DNA of 11,065 nt from the NCBI GenBank assembly GCA_021767325.1, contig JAASTM010000029.1, positions 1 to 11,065 on the forward strand. Reading direction: 5' to 3'. How positions within the stretch are numbered: position 1 is the stretch's first letter; each line of letters opens with the position of its first letter. Of this stretch, positions 1 through 7,489 are shown in pieces. Below the pieces are notes generated by a model. That model did no database searches, had not been told where the DNA came from, and was given only the letters and a program-made list of their open reading frames with translations. Source of the DNA: Spirochaetales bacterium. GTDB lineage: Bacteria; Spirochaetota; Spirochaetia; DSM-16054; Sediminispirochaetaceae. A program made the position numbers and the translations under genes.

Positions 1-234
1 CTATTAAAATTATTAAAAAGAATAGAGACCGAGAAAATTGAAATTACGCTGGAAAGAAATGAAGAAATATTAGATCAAATCAACCAAGTATATATTGATT
101 CGAGATATCCAGCAGATTTTGGACTTTTACCAGAAGGAAAGCCTTCAATAAAAAAAGTAGAAGGGTTTATAAGTGTAGCGGAAGATATATTTAAACAATC
201 AGAAGAAATAATTGAAAAATATTATAAGAAGTAA
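1..234 (+). CDS. HEPN-domain protein, C-terminal fragment (partial at left edge)
   Basis: The window opens inside a reading frame that ends at TAA 232-234, giving 77 residues. The segment YIDSRYPADFG followed by a helix ending in EEIIEKYYKK is the typical C-terminal half of the small helical HEPN family (PF05168 type), where a Tyr-x-x-x-Arg-Tyr-Pro stretch precedes the last helix. HEPN proteins are often partners of MNT-type nucleotidyltransferases in toxin-antitoxin pairs, or stand-alone RNases or scaffolds. The N-terminus, with any RxxxxH catalytic motif, and any partner gene lie outside the window, so its role cannot be decided. The codons are strongly A/T biased, unlike the following gene, which suggests an acquired cassette. 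The family call is fairly secure; the toxin role is inference only. Confidence 0.72.
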   Translation, partial: LLKLLKRIETEKIEITLERNEEILDQINQVYIDSRYPADFGLLPEGKPSIKKVEGFISVAEDIFKQSEEIIEKYYKK

Positions 235-405
235 TCACCATATAACAACCACTTGGAGTTGAACTGGCGGTGAATATGGCGAAGAAGCAAACCTATAAAA
301 AGGTAAAATGTCTTTAAAAACATTATCTATCGACTTGTGCCCCTTGATTATTTTTCTTAACATTAGCCAATAATCCAGGACCGGAGTTAATCAGGAGGCG
401 ATCGA

Positions 406-1515
406 ATGAAAGCGGCGATCTTTACAATTGGGACAGAAGTTGTTGACGGCGAAATCGTTAATACCAACGCCTCGTGGCTTGCCGGTCAGCTTGATCACTA
501 CGGAATGTCGGTTACACATCACGTAAGCACCTCCGACCTGGAATCTGATATGAAAGAGGTGTTGGAATGGCTCGTCGAAAAAGTCGATTGGGTGTTCGTT
601 TCCGGCGGCCTCGGGCCAACCTCTGACGATCGCACGCGCAATGTGGTAGCAGAGGTGGTAGGAGACGAACTCCGGTACGCGGAGGATGTCTGGGTGGCCT
701 TAGGAGAAAGCTACCGGGCCCGTGGTTTTACGGTAACCGACGATCACAGGCAGCAGTGCTATTTCCCTACAAACTGCAGACGCCTGGAGAACCCGGTCGG
801 GTCCGCTTTGGGTTTTGTCAGCACGGTTAGAAACACAACAATCGTTGTACTACCAGGACCACCCTCCGAACTCAAGGCTGTTTTCGCTCGTGGCGTGGAA
901 CCGGAAATCAAAAAACTTCATCTGCGGAAAGCCAGAATGGTGAGATGGGTCTGTCTCGGCATAACGGAATCCGGTGCCGCTGAGAAGGTAGAGGCGGCGA
1001 TTGGAGGACTGGGCCTGGAGATTGGCTACCGTGCTGTTATACCTTACGTGCATGTGAAAGTCTGGATTCCTGAGGACAGTGCTGCGGAGCCGATAATTGA
1101 CCGAGTAAACGGGGTGATCGGCGAATACAGCGTCGGTGTAGACACGGACGACCCCGGGCGGGTGTTTCCAGAATCGCTCTCAATGATTTCGAACAATGAA
1201 CTCATCTTCACCGATCATCTGAGCAACGGCCAGCTCATCGACCGGCTCCGTGACCTGGACATCTTCGTCACCCACTCAGTCGGCTTTACAAACCTCACCC
1301 ACGTTCCCCGGTACGATGACGCCGTCGCCCGCTTTGTGCTTGAGGCAGACGAAGGGGGCAACGTCTTTGCGAGCGCGAGCATAGGTGGCGATACGATGCG
1401 TGAACGGCTGATTGATCCCCCATACACGGTAGACCTTCACAATCCGCGCGCCCAACGGTATTACGTGGAACAGGCGCTTCAGAGCTGGGCACGGGGGCTG
1501 CAGAAAGATAAATAA
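406..1515 (+). CDS. CinA-family protein with intact MoCF-like domain and degenerate amidase region
   Basis: 369 residues, starting at ATG 406 with AGGAGG at 393-398. Residues 1-170 are a MoaB/MogA-like (MoCF_biosynth) domain as in CinA: GTEVVDGEIVNTNA near the start, GGLGPTSDD at 67-75 and LPGPPSELK at 149-157, the hallmark nucleotide- and metal-binding loops. Residues about 175-250 match the KH-like linker of CinA. Full CinA proteins (about 410-420 residues) then carry a nicotinamide-nucleotide amidase (PncC) domain with an ESCTGG motif. Here the equivalent place (269-274) reads DHLSNG, so the catalytic Ser is replaced, and the remainder is only about 95 residues. The N-terminal half resembles CinA domains with ADP-ribose or NMN/NAD pyrophosphatase activity, so that activity may persist while deamidation is probably lost. 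It stands alone between two unrelated genes. Family certain; exact activity uncertain. Confidence 0.88.
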   Translation: MKAAIFTIGTEVVDGEIVNTNASWLAGQLDHYGMSVTHHVSTSDLESDMKEVLEWLVEKVDWVFVSGGLGPTSDDRTRNVVAEVVGDELRYAEDVWVALGESYRARGFTVTDDHRQQCYFPTNCRRLENPVGSALGFVSTVRNTTIVVLPGPPSELKAVFARGVEPEIKKLHLRKARMVRWVCLGITESGAAEKVEAAIGGLGLEIGYRAVIPYVHVKVWIPEDSAAEPIIDRVNGVIGEYSVGVDTDDPGRVFPESLSMISNNELIFTDHLSNGQLIDRLRDLDIFVTHSVGFTNLTHVPRYDDAVARFVLEADEGGNVFASASIGGDTMRERLIDPPYTVDLHNPRAQRYYVEQALQSWARGLQKDK

Positions 1516-1626
1516 GCCTTCCGGCCTCCAGTAAATATGACAGCATCGGCCAAACGATTCCCGGAAAGTTTTATTGTCCCGTCCGTTATGAAGGTACTGG
1601 CGGGTAATTTAGATAAATAAAGTGAT

Positions 1627-1656
1627 ATTGACAACATTTTCGGCCATTGTGTCAAT
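1627..1656. repeat. Inverted repeat ATTGACA / TGTCAAT
   Basis: Perfect 7-base arms at 1627-1633 and 1650-1656 are separated by 16 bases. They lie in the 264-base gap between the CinA-family gene and the lipoprotein gene, about 125 bases before the latter's start. The left arm contains TTGACA, so it could be an operator or part of a -35 region, but no good -10 lies 17 bases away. Chance occurrence is possible. Confidence 0.3.
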
Positions 1657-1727
1657 TTCTGAGCCTAAACTACTAATTCTTACAGCCTAAGCCTTGCGCC
1701 CTACGATTATTTCTCCTATAGTTTTCC

Positions 1728-1733
1728 TATAAT
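1728..1733 (+). promoter_or_regulatory. Candidate -10 element (TATAAT) for the calcium-loop lipoprotein gene
   Basis: A perfect TATAAT occurs 46 bases before the ATG at 1780, a sensible distance for a short leader. No convincing -35 hexamer stands 16-18 bases upstream. CCTATA occurs twice here (1715-1720 and 1726-1731). The gene itself has a GGGGG run (1768-1772) seven bases before its ATG as a modest ribosome site. Confidence 0.35.
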
Positions 1734-1779
1734 GACATGACTACGGTGCCTTACCAAACGATATTTTGGGGGCCGAACC

Positions 1780-3813
1780 ATGACCAAATCCGTGTTTCGA
1801 TTTTTCCTTTACCTGTTTACAATCCTCATCTTTATCTCCTGTGCCGGAGCACCTCCAAAGAGCGAACCTCTGTCCAGAGAGGGTGGTGCCGAATCGCAAG
1901 AGCTTCCAAGCGCTGTTATCGAGACTCTAGAGCTGTACGAAGATGCCGTCCGGAAACAGGATCCGGAAATCTTCACTGAGGTTGTTGTTGGTGATGTCAC
2001 TGTGATGCTGTCGGAGACCAATGGCCAGATGACGGACATCAGAGGTATGGATACTGTTTCCAAATTCCGCCTGATATTCTTTGACGGTTTGGGGCCTCAG
2101 GAGGAGTATAATTTCCGAGGGACCTACGGTCCCATGATTGATGATATTGAAGATCCAAATACCCGGGTGGTCGGTTTCCGGCACGATCGAATAGATGAAT
2201 GGTTTCATCTCACAAAGCAAACTGGAGATAACTGGTTGATACAGCGGATTGAGATCTATATGCATCCTCCTGGAGAATGGGTCACCAATCGCTATCAGCT
2301 GCTATCCGACAGCGATGGGAACGGATATCTAAACGCCGATGAGCATCACAACCTGATTGAAATGACCTCACAGTTCTACGAAGGAACTCACACGGTCAGC
2401 AGCGCAGTGGATAAGTTTTTCGACCGAGACGACGACGGATTCATTAACGGCGAGGAGCTGTTTCAGGCCGCTCACAGCCAATTTGTTCTCGGTGCAATGT
2501 TTATTCAGGAGCTTTGGCCCGGGAATGAGGTCCTTCCCTTGGAATGGGATCTCGACGGAAACGACCGGGTCAGCCGGGATGAGCTCGAACAGATACGTGA
2601 CTTCATGGTTCGGGGCTCCGGACTTCCACTGGATCGGTGGTTCTGTGCCGATATTGTAAGCCAGGCCAATACTCCCGATGCCCTTTTTCTTCCCGTTCCC
2701 CGGGAAGCGGAGGACCTTTTGGATAAATTGGCCGACGGTAATGGCAACGGAATCATCGAAGAGGAGGAACAAGACTACCTGCTTTCTTCCCTGGCACCCG
2801 CGTGGAAGTCTGAAGACTTGAATCCGTTGAACCAAGCAACCGATCAGGATAAGAACGGTATAGTGTCAGATACGGAGACAATGATTATTATGTACCAATC
2901 TGCAATCGGACGAGGGGCATCCGAGGAAGGGGTAAAACCGCCTTTCGAGGTCCGGAGCCCGACCGATGAAATGCTCGACATTAATGGTGATAAAGTTATT
3001 GGCCGGGACGAGATCGAAATCGTAGTGGAGATGCTCGCGGGACGGCCGGAGCTCATAGATGAGCTGAGCCTAGCACTACAGAATCTTATCGACCGGAACC
3101 AGGACGGCCGGTACAGTCGGTCGGAAATAGATGAAGGTAAAGCACGGCTCATCTTCCCGCGACCGGTGGAACCGGACTCGAACTTGGATATAGAATCCGA
3201 TGTGAACCGAGACGGCTTTATCGATCCGAACGAGTTAGGTATCACCGCTGGTATGACGAACAAGGGGGCCGTACCACCCTTCGAAGACCGGATCATGATC
3301 GTGCAGCACCGCGTAGAGATGGTGCCGGAGCAAGAAGAGCCGGCGGTCGATGCGACACCACAGCCCACAACTGGCTCAGCTGACGGATCCGAGTACTACC
3401 GCAAACTTGGAACCATCCAGGATACGAAGCTCGCCGTGGTTTCGCTGGACATCGGAACCGAACAGGTGGACGATGATACGGCTAAGGGCCTCATCATGTT
3501 CGTTGAAAACGCATTTGTGAACGTTGGAGAAGTGAAGGTGGTGGACCGGGCGCATATCGAGCAAATCTCCGAAGAGGCGCAGTTCCAGCTGTCTGGACTC
3601 ATCGACGAAGAGACGGCCGTTGAGATCGGAAAACTCTCGGGAGCCGACATCATCGTGGTCGGCAGCATCAATCGGGTCGGCGATTTGTTCTACCTGAACA
3701 TCAAACTCATCGCCGTGGAAACCGGACAGATTATCGGGTCGAGTATCGCCCAGGCCCACGCGGATAGCGAGTTCCTGGAGATGGCCAACCAGGCGGTCTA
3801 CAAGTTGTTCTGA
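1780..3813 (+). CDS. Lipoprotein with NTF2-like domain, eight EF-hand loops and C-terminal CsgG/LpoB-like domain
   Basis: 677 residues. A hydrophobic leader (residues 5-20) ends in IFIS-C21, a relaxed lipobox of the kind accepted by spirochaetes, so the mature protein should be lipid-anchored at Cys21. Residues about 45-163 look like an NTF2/SnoaL-like fold (helix ELYEDAVRKQD, then strands ending NWLIQRIEIYMHP). Residues 177-485 carry eight 12-residue loops of the pattern DxDxNG-xx-[ND/S]xxE, at 177, 215, 257, 319, 355, 400, 438 and 474. An acidic/Pro linker (about 515-540) leads to residues 545-677, which resemble CsgG/LpoB-type domains: KLAVVSLD, VVDRAHIEQISEEAQFQ, GADIIVVGSI and LNIKLIAVETGQI. 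Such domains activate penicillin-binding proteins (LpoB) or form secretion pores (CsgG); the single domain without amphipathic pore helices favours a periplasmic, LpoB-like role. Calcium control of envelope assembly is inference. The three-part architecture is unusual. Confidence 0.82.
   Translation: MTKSVFRFFLYLFTILIFISCAGAPPKSEPLSREGGAESQELPSAVIETLELYEDAVRKQDPEIFTEVVVGDVTVMLSETNGQMTDIRGMDTVSKFRLIFFDGLGPQEEYNFRGTYGPMIDDIEDPNTRVVGFRHDRIDEWFHLTKQTGDNWLIQRIEIYMHPPGEWVTNRYQLLSDSDGNGYLNADEHHNLIEMTSQFYEGTHTVSSAVDKFFDRDDDGFINGEELFQAAHSQFVLGAMFIQELWPGNEVLPLEWDLDGNDRVSRDELEQIRDFMVRGSGLPLDRWFCADIVSQANTPDALFLPVPREAEDLLDKLADGNGNGIIEEEEQDYLLSSLAPAWKSEDLNPLNQATDQDKNGIVSDTETMIIMYQSAIGRGASEEGVKPPFEVRSPTDEMLDINGDKVIGRDEIEIVVEMLAGRPELIDELSLALQNLIDRNQDGRYSRSEIDEGKARLIFPRPVEPDSNLDIESDVNRDGFIDPNELGITAGMTNKGAVPPFEDRIMIVQHRVEMVPEQEEPAVDATPQPTTGSADGSEYYRKLGTIQDTKLAVVSLDIGTEQVDDDTAKGLIMFVENAFVNVGEVKVVDRAHIEQISEEAQFQLSGLIDEETAVEIGKLSGADIIVVGSINRVGDLFYLNIKLIAVETGQIIGSSIAQAHADSEFLEMANQAVYKLF
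2308..3234 (+). repeat. Array of eight EF-hand-type calcium-binding loops
   Basis: This coding segment of the lipoprotein (residues 177-485) contains eight loops, all with Asp at position 1 and Glu at position 12. Examples are DSDGNGYLNADE (177-188), DRDDDGFINGEE (215-226), DQDKNGIVSDTE (355-366) and DVNRDGFIDPNE (474-485). Gly at position 6 is kept in loops 1, 2, 4, 5, 7 and 8, but is Asp262 in loop 3 and Lys405 in loop 6. Loop starts are 36-45 residues apart, as in EF-hand pairs, except for 62 between loops 3 and 4. That interval has a Trp/Phe/Cys-containing insertion. The loops are degenerate at DNA level, so this is an old duplication and not a recent tandem repeat. Confidence 0.85.
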
Positions 3814-4053
3814 CGCTGAGCGGTTACCCCGTGGAGACATATGAGATCCACAGGAATATGACGCTAAAATAACAGCTTATCTATAACTGAAGATTCTATT
3901 GAATACGGCTTCTTTGAGACCGCTGCCGCTTGCTGTAATTGAATAGAACAAAGCATTCTTTTCGGTATCTACCCTGATCACTTTTATTCAGGCTGCTGAA
4001 ATCGGCGAAATACCGCTCGAAGCCATATTGAGATTGTAAAATGGAGAGAATAA
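3814..4053. other. Non-coding, AT-rich transition segment
   Basis: Between the lipoprotein stop and the DUF2786 gene the composition falls from G+C-rich to A+T-rich. I see no convincing gene, terminator with a T-run, or RNA. A nine-codon frame (ATG 4041) is probably chance. It may be the left border of an acquired AT-rich segment that runs to about 5600. Confidence 0.4.
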
Positions 4054-4574
4054 ATGCAAAGCCATCATAACGAGTCAATGGTAATAGATAAGATAAAAAA
4101 ATTATTCGCATTATTAAATTCACCAATTGAAGAGGAGGCTGCTTCTGCGCTTAATAAAGCTAAAGAGTTATTGGTGAAATATGATATAGAGTATAAAAAG
4201 ATTGATTGAGTGCATAACAAGCTCAACCTTTACTGAAGCGATAGGTGCAACTGAAGAGGGAAGCAAAACAGTAATTATTATTGGAAGAAAAATACATGTA
4301 ATTTCCGCGGCCAATCTCTATGAGTATTTGAAAAAAAACAATACGTAGGGTTAGTAATAAATATGAAAGTGAATATGTTAATGCGGAAGAGAAGGGCTTA
4401 ATACCTTTAGTTGACGAGAATACGAAAAAAGAGAATATCAATTACTTAAAAAATAAATATGGAAAAATTTATAATAGAATGTATACTAATTCGGTAGATG
4501 AAAACTCCTATGGATTAGGTAAGATTATTGGAGCAAAAATATCCTTGAGTGATCAAATAGCAGAGAATGAATGA
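4054..4574 (+). pseudogene. DUF2786-domain protein gene, split by two frame changes
   Basis: ATG 4054, preceded by GGAGAG at 4043-4048, opens a 51-residue frame ending TGA 4207-4209. It contains the DUF2786 signature: KIKKLFALLNSP, EEEAASALNKAKELL and KYDIEY. The sequence then continues in the next frame (about 4202-4348) with GSKTVIIIGRK and ANLYEYLKKNN, which resembles the following part of DUF2786 proteins. After an A8 run (4331-4338) it moves to the third frame (to TGA 4572-4574) with YNRMYTN and YGLGKIIGAKISL, resembling the family's C-terminal end. The last stop overlaps the next ATG (ATGA), a sign that the intact gene was coupled to it. DUF2786 has no assigned activity. The first frame change is near A5 at 4195-4199. 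The sequence between domain parts is also shorter than usual, so a deletion is possible. Sequencing error or programmed frameshifting are alternatives to decay. Confidence 0.68.
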
Positions 4575-5575
4575 AGCACATAATTGCTATTATAGTATTT
4601 GTAGTATTGACGTCCTGCTCTACACTAAACCATCAGGCTGTAAGCTTAAGAAGTGAAAGATATCTAGACCCTAAAAAGGTGATATTTACTGCAGATGATT
4701 TTGGTATTTCTAAAAATATTAATGATGGAATTGTGAAAGGAGTAGAGAACGGCCTTATTAACCATGTAGATGCAATGGTTACATTCGAAAATTCAATAAA
4801 TGACATCGTTGCCCTGCAAAGAAAGTTTCCTGGTCTGGAAATAGGGTTACATTTAAGCATTACATCCGGGTATCCTGTGAGTTCTATTGAAAAAGTTGAA
4901 TCTCTAGTAAATGAGAGTGGTGAGTTCTACAGTATCGATCAATTGATTCCCAAACTAGAAAAGATCGATTTAGAAGAACTAGAGACAGAGTTGAGATCAC
5001 AGATAACAACTATGCTGGACCACAATATTGAAATCACTAGTATTTCAAATCAGCATAATATATTGAGTACATATACCCCATTTTTTAATGTGATATTAAA
5101 GCTGGCACTAGAGTATAATGTGCCATTGAGAAGTACCGTACCAGTTAGTATTGCTTTCAAGAAGTTCGATTATGCAAAGACAAAAATTAGGGGCAAGAAT
5201 TTAGCTATTGAGGCTATAAAGGGAAATCCTTTTTTAGCTGCAAAATACAGAAAATATTTTAGAATTGATGAAATGTACAATAATCAATATAGGATGGACA
5301 ACTTAAATATACAACATCCAGACTACCTTATTGATGTGTTTTGGGGAGAGCCAACTCCGGAGAATTTGTTTTATATACTTACCAATTTGCCTGAAGGTGT
5401 ATCAGAAATAGTTTTTCATTTGGGCTTATTCGAGGGGGAAGAAGAAATGCAGCCTGGTATCGATATGGATTACTATTTAATGAGAGAATTCGAACTCATG
5501 ATTATTACATCCCCACAGATCGAGCGATGGATCGATAAACTAAATATACAAATTATTGGGTTCAAAGATCTATAA
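4571..5575 (+). CDS. YdjC/ChbG-family carbohydrate deacetylase-like lipoprotein
   Basis: 334 residues, somewhat longer than cytoplasmic ChbG (about 250). The leader ends VVLTS-C16, a good lipobox, so it should be a lipoprotein facing periplasm or surface. Motifs of the YdjC fold are visible: TADDFGIS at 40-47 (metal/catalytic Asp pair), GLHLSITSGYPV at 92-103 (metal His94) and SEIVFHLGL at 278-286. The third ligand region, normally DSHxH, reads SISNQHN at 157-163, leaving His162 as the only histidine. Family members remove acetyl groups from chitooligosaccharides or related glycans; an envelope glycan target is inferred from the signal peptide. No good ribosome site precedes the ATG, and its start overlaps the stop of the DUF2786 remnant by ATGA, so it probably relied on translational coupling. 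Codons are strongly A/T biased, like that upstream remnant. Confidence 0.82.
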   Translation: MKHIIAIIVFVVLTSCSTLNHQAVSLRSERYLDPKKVIFTADDFGISKNINDGIVKGVENGLINHVDAMVTFENSINDIVALQRKFPGLEIGLHLSITSGYPVSSIEKVESLVNESGEFYSIDQLIPKLEKIDLEELETELRSQITTMLDHNIEITSISNQHNILSTYTPFFNVILKLALEYNVPLRSTVPVSIAFKKFDYAKTKIRGKNLAIEAIKGNPFLAAKYRKYFRIDEMYNNQYRMDNLNIQHPDYLIDVFWGEPTPENLFYILTNLPEGVSEIVFHLGLFEGEEEMQPGIDMDYYLMREFELMIITSPQIERWIDKLNIQIIGFKDL

Positions 5576-5688
5576 AGGGGGTGCGTCAGATCTGGGAGCA
5601 GAATATAAGGCCGTTTAAGCAGCTAAGTTAAAACGAAACTCAAAGAAAAAAGCTAAAAGCCGGCATGAAACTCTCATCGCAGTGTCTG

Positions 5689-5710
5689 AAGTGTTCCTCG
5701 CAGAGCACTT
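5689..5710 (+). terminator. Possible weak hairpin terminator after the YdjC-family gene
   Basis: AAGTGTTC at 5689-5696 pairs with GAGCACTT at 5703-5710 (seven Watson-Crick pairs and one G-U) around a six-base loop. Only three Ts follow, so it is not a strong intrinsic terminator. It lies between convergent genes. The wobble pair would be an A-C mismatch on the other strand, which favours the plus-strand transcript. Confidence 0.3.
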
Positions 5711-5728
5711 TCCATGATAGCCTTGGGG

Positions 5729-6625
5729 CTACGCGGAACGGGCTCTCTTTTTAACCGGCCATACTTCCAGCACGCCAGCCGTCAGGACCAGGCAGCCGCC
5801 GATAAACTCTGCTCGTCCGATCTGCTCTTGTGCAATCAGGGCCGCCGATACGGTGCCGAATATAACTTCTGTCATCAAGAGAATTCCAACTCTGGCCGGC
5901 ACTAAGCGCGGTGCCGCCCACATCAAGCCGGCCATAGAGAGCGCCCACCATATTCCGCCGGCTGCCAGCATCCAGCCGAGAATGGGCACTATACTTTGAA
6001 CAGCAATATTCGTTGGAAATGGGGCAAGGAGTGGGGCAAGTATGAGTGCGGTACTAAAGGCTCCGAAAGAAAAAATGAATGCCGATTCCGGGGCGCCGAG
6101 ATCGGAGCGACTTCGTATGCCGGTGGTGGCTACCGACCACAGCATCCCCGAAACTAAGGCCAGCCATTCACCGGTTCCGCTTGGAATCGGAATGCGGCCG
6201 CCGGCACCGAGCATAATAAAAAGTCCGGCAAGCCCCGCCGCTATGGCCGCAAGACGTAGCCGGGGAGTATACCATCCCATGATATAACGGCCGATCAAAG
6301 TACTCCACACGGGGGTGAGAAAAAACAGTAAAATTACAATTGCTACCCGACCATAGGCGAAACCGACCGAATAAAGCATGAAGGCCGCACCGCCGATCGC
6401 CACAGAGAGAATTGCCGCCGGATCGGCGGTGGATATGTTCCTACGTCGCCAGAATGCAATCGGGGCCATAAGCAGCATAGCTGCAGCAACTATCGCCAAG
6501 GTTCCCCAGGCACCCGGCAAGGCGAGTGTAGACAATCTTCGTACCGGCAACCAGTACAAACCCCATAATGCGCCGGTCCATAAAACAATTGCTGTCGCGA
6601 AAATTGAACTGCTTTTTTCTGCCAA
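5729..6625 (-). CDS. DMT-superfamily (EamA) inner-membrane transporter
   Basis: 298 residues with about ten hydrophobic segments (roughly 10-28, 38-57, 70-90, 94-113, 124-141, 152-169, 181-202, 210-232, 244-263 and 271-289), the layout of two tandem five-helix EamA repeats. The repeats show in LWTGALWGLYWLPVR near the start and VSGMLWSVATTGIRS at 158-172. Positive charges (KKRAR) end the protein. The start is TTG (complement of 6623-6625), with GGAGG (complement of 6631-6635) five bases before it; no ATG is as well placed. EamA proteins export amino acids, metabolites or drugs, and the substrate cannot be read from sequence. It is divergent from the methyltransferase gene and convergent with the YdjC gene, and looks complete. 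Confidence 0.88.
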   Translation of the reverse strand: MAEKSSSIFATAIVLWTGALWGLYWLPVRRLSTLALPGAWGTLAIVAAAMLLMAPIAFWRRRNISTADPAAILSVAIGGAAFMLYSVGFAYGRVAIVILLFFLTPVWSTLIGRYIMGWYTPRLRLAAIAAGLAGLFIMLGAGGRIPIPSGTGEWLALVSGMLWSVATTGIRSRSDLGAPESAFIFSFGAFSTALILAPLLAPFPTNIAVQSIVPILGWMLAAGGIWWALSMAGLMWAAPRLVPARVGILLMTEVIFGTVSAALIAQEQIGRAEFIGGCLVLTAGVLEVWPVKKRARSA

Positions 6626-6660
6626 TGAATCCTCCAGCCCTAATAATCGAGGACTTCTAA

Positions 6661-6694
6661 ATTATAAGGTACTATTTCACATACGTATTATAAT
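6661..6694. promoter_or_regulatory. Divergent promoter region with two TATAAT boxes
   Basis: The 116-base gap between the transporter and the methyltransferase holds TATAAT on the minus strand (complement of 6661-6666, 35 bases before the TTG start) and on the plus strand (6689-6694, 47 bases before ATG 6742). Neither has a clear -35 hexamer. Their close back-to-back spacing would make the two genes compete for, or share, regulation. Confidence 0.4.
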
Positions 6695-6741
6695 AAAGTA
6701 TAGTAACAAATACCAAGAGCGAGTATCGAAGGGGAGAACAG

Positions 6742-7485
6742 ATGGTAGAGTATGATGCACTTAGTTGGCTGTACGAGGTGCTCTATGCTGGCTTTAACAA
6801 AGATGAACTGGGGCACGCATTTATTGATGAGCACTCAGATCTTCTCATTCGATATAGAAGCGGCCGCTTGCATGACGCCTCCTGTGGAAATGGGGTTCAG
6901 GCAGTGGCACTCAGAGCGCGCGGATACGACATCAGCGCTTCGGACATCAGTGAAGAGATGCTGCAGCTGACCCGAAAATACGCCAAGAATAAACAGGTCG
7001 CATTGAGTACATTCAGAAGTGCATGGGATGAGCTTGCACAGAAGGTGACTGAAAAATTCGATGTGGTGTTGTGTGTCGGCAACTCGATAAGTCATACCCG
7101 CAGCTACTCTGAGCGGGTAGCAACTCTCAGGCAATTCTATGAAATCCTGAAAGAGGGCGGCACTCTGCTGCTGGATACCCGCAACTGGGATCTCTTAACC
7201 GAAAACAGTCTCAAATATAATATTTTGAAAAAGAGAGATTACGAAGGAAAATCCTATGTGCCCATCTACTTATGGGACAATGTACAGTTAGAACGGGAAT
7301 CCCTGTTGAGGTTGGTGTTTATAGAATTCGATCAAGAGGAACAAACAGAATACGAACGACAGATTACTTATACACCTTTCAGCCACAGCAGCTTACTCGA
7401 AGCGGGCAAAGAGGCTGGGTTTATAATAGAAAAGGATACCTTCGATGCGAAGCAGGATCGATACTATGTGTATCTGAGGAAATGA
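6742..7485 (+). CDS. Class I SAM-dependent methyltransferase (glycine/sarcosine methyltransferase-like)
   Basis: 247 residues. The Rossmann-type SAM site is clear: motif I LHDASCGNGVQAVAL at 43-57, the acidic end of strand 2 in ISASDIS (Asp68), motif IV FDVVLCVGNSISH at 106-118, and post-motif KEGGTLLLDTRNWD at 137-150. The DASCGxGxQA wording and the GNSISH motif recall glycine/sarcosine N-methyltransferases and related small-molecule enzymes, rather than RNA or protein methyltransferases, and the C-terminal beta-rich part (from about 185) fits that group. The length is close to the usual 250-280. GGGGAG (6731-6736) sits five bases before ATG 6742. The next gene starts four bases after its stop. 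The exact substrate is not determinable; an osmolyte role (betaine synthesis) is only a guess. Confidence 0.85.
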   Translation: MVEYDALSWLYEVLYAGFNKDELGHAFIDEHSDLLIRYRSGRLHDASCGNGVQAVALRARGYDISASDISEEMLQLTRKYAKNKQVALSTFRSAWDELAQKVTEKFDVVLCVGNSISHTRSYSERVATLRQFYEILKEGGTLLLDTRNWDLLTENSLKYNILKKRDYEGKSYVPIYLWDNVQLERESLLRLVFIEFDQEEQTEYERQITYTPFSHSSLLEAGKEAGFIIEKDTFDAKQDRYYVYLRK

Positions 7486-7489
7486 GCGT

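Noticed and set aside
238..280. TATAACAACCACTTGGAGTTGAAC looks like the left part of an integron attC site
   Set aside because: No matching GTTRRRY end is found at a suitable distance and no paired inner arms are seen; similarity to TAACAA alone is not enough.
2368..2835. A 155-residue minus-strand frame inside the lipoprotein gene
   Set aside because: It is antisense to the well-supported calcium loops; its content mirrors their Asp/Gly codons.
3896..4126. A 76-residue minus-strand frame in the AT-rich transition
   Set aside because: It overlaps the start of the DUF2786 gene, has no recognisable motif, and its composition looks like chance.
4210..4230. GCATAACAAGCTCAACC just after a stop codon also resembles an attC left end
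   Set aside because: The stretch fits a continued DUF2786-like reading frame, and no partner half-site follows.
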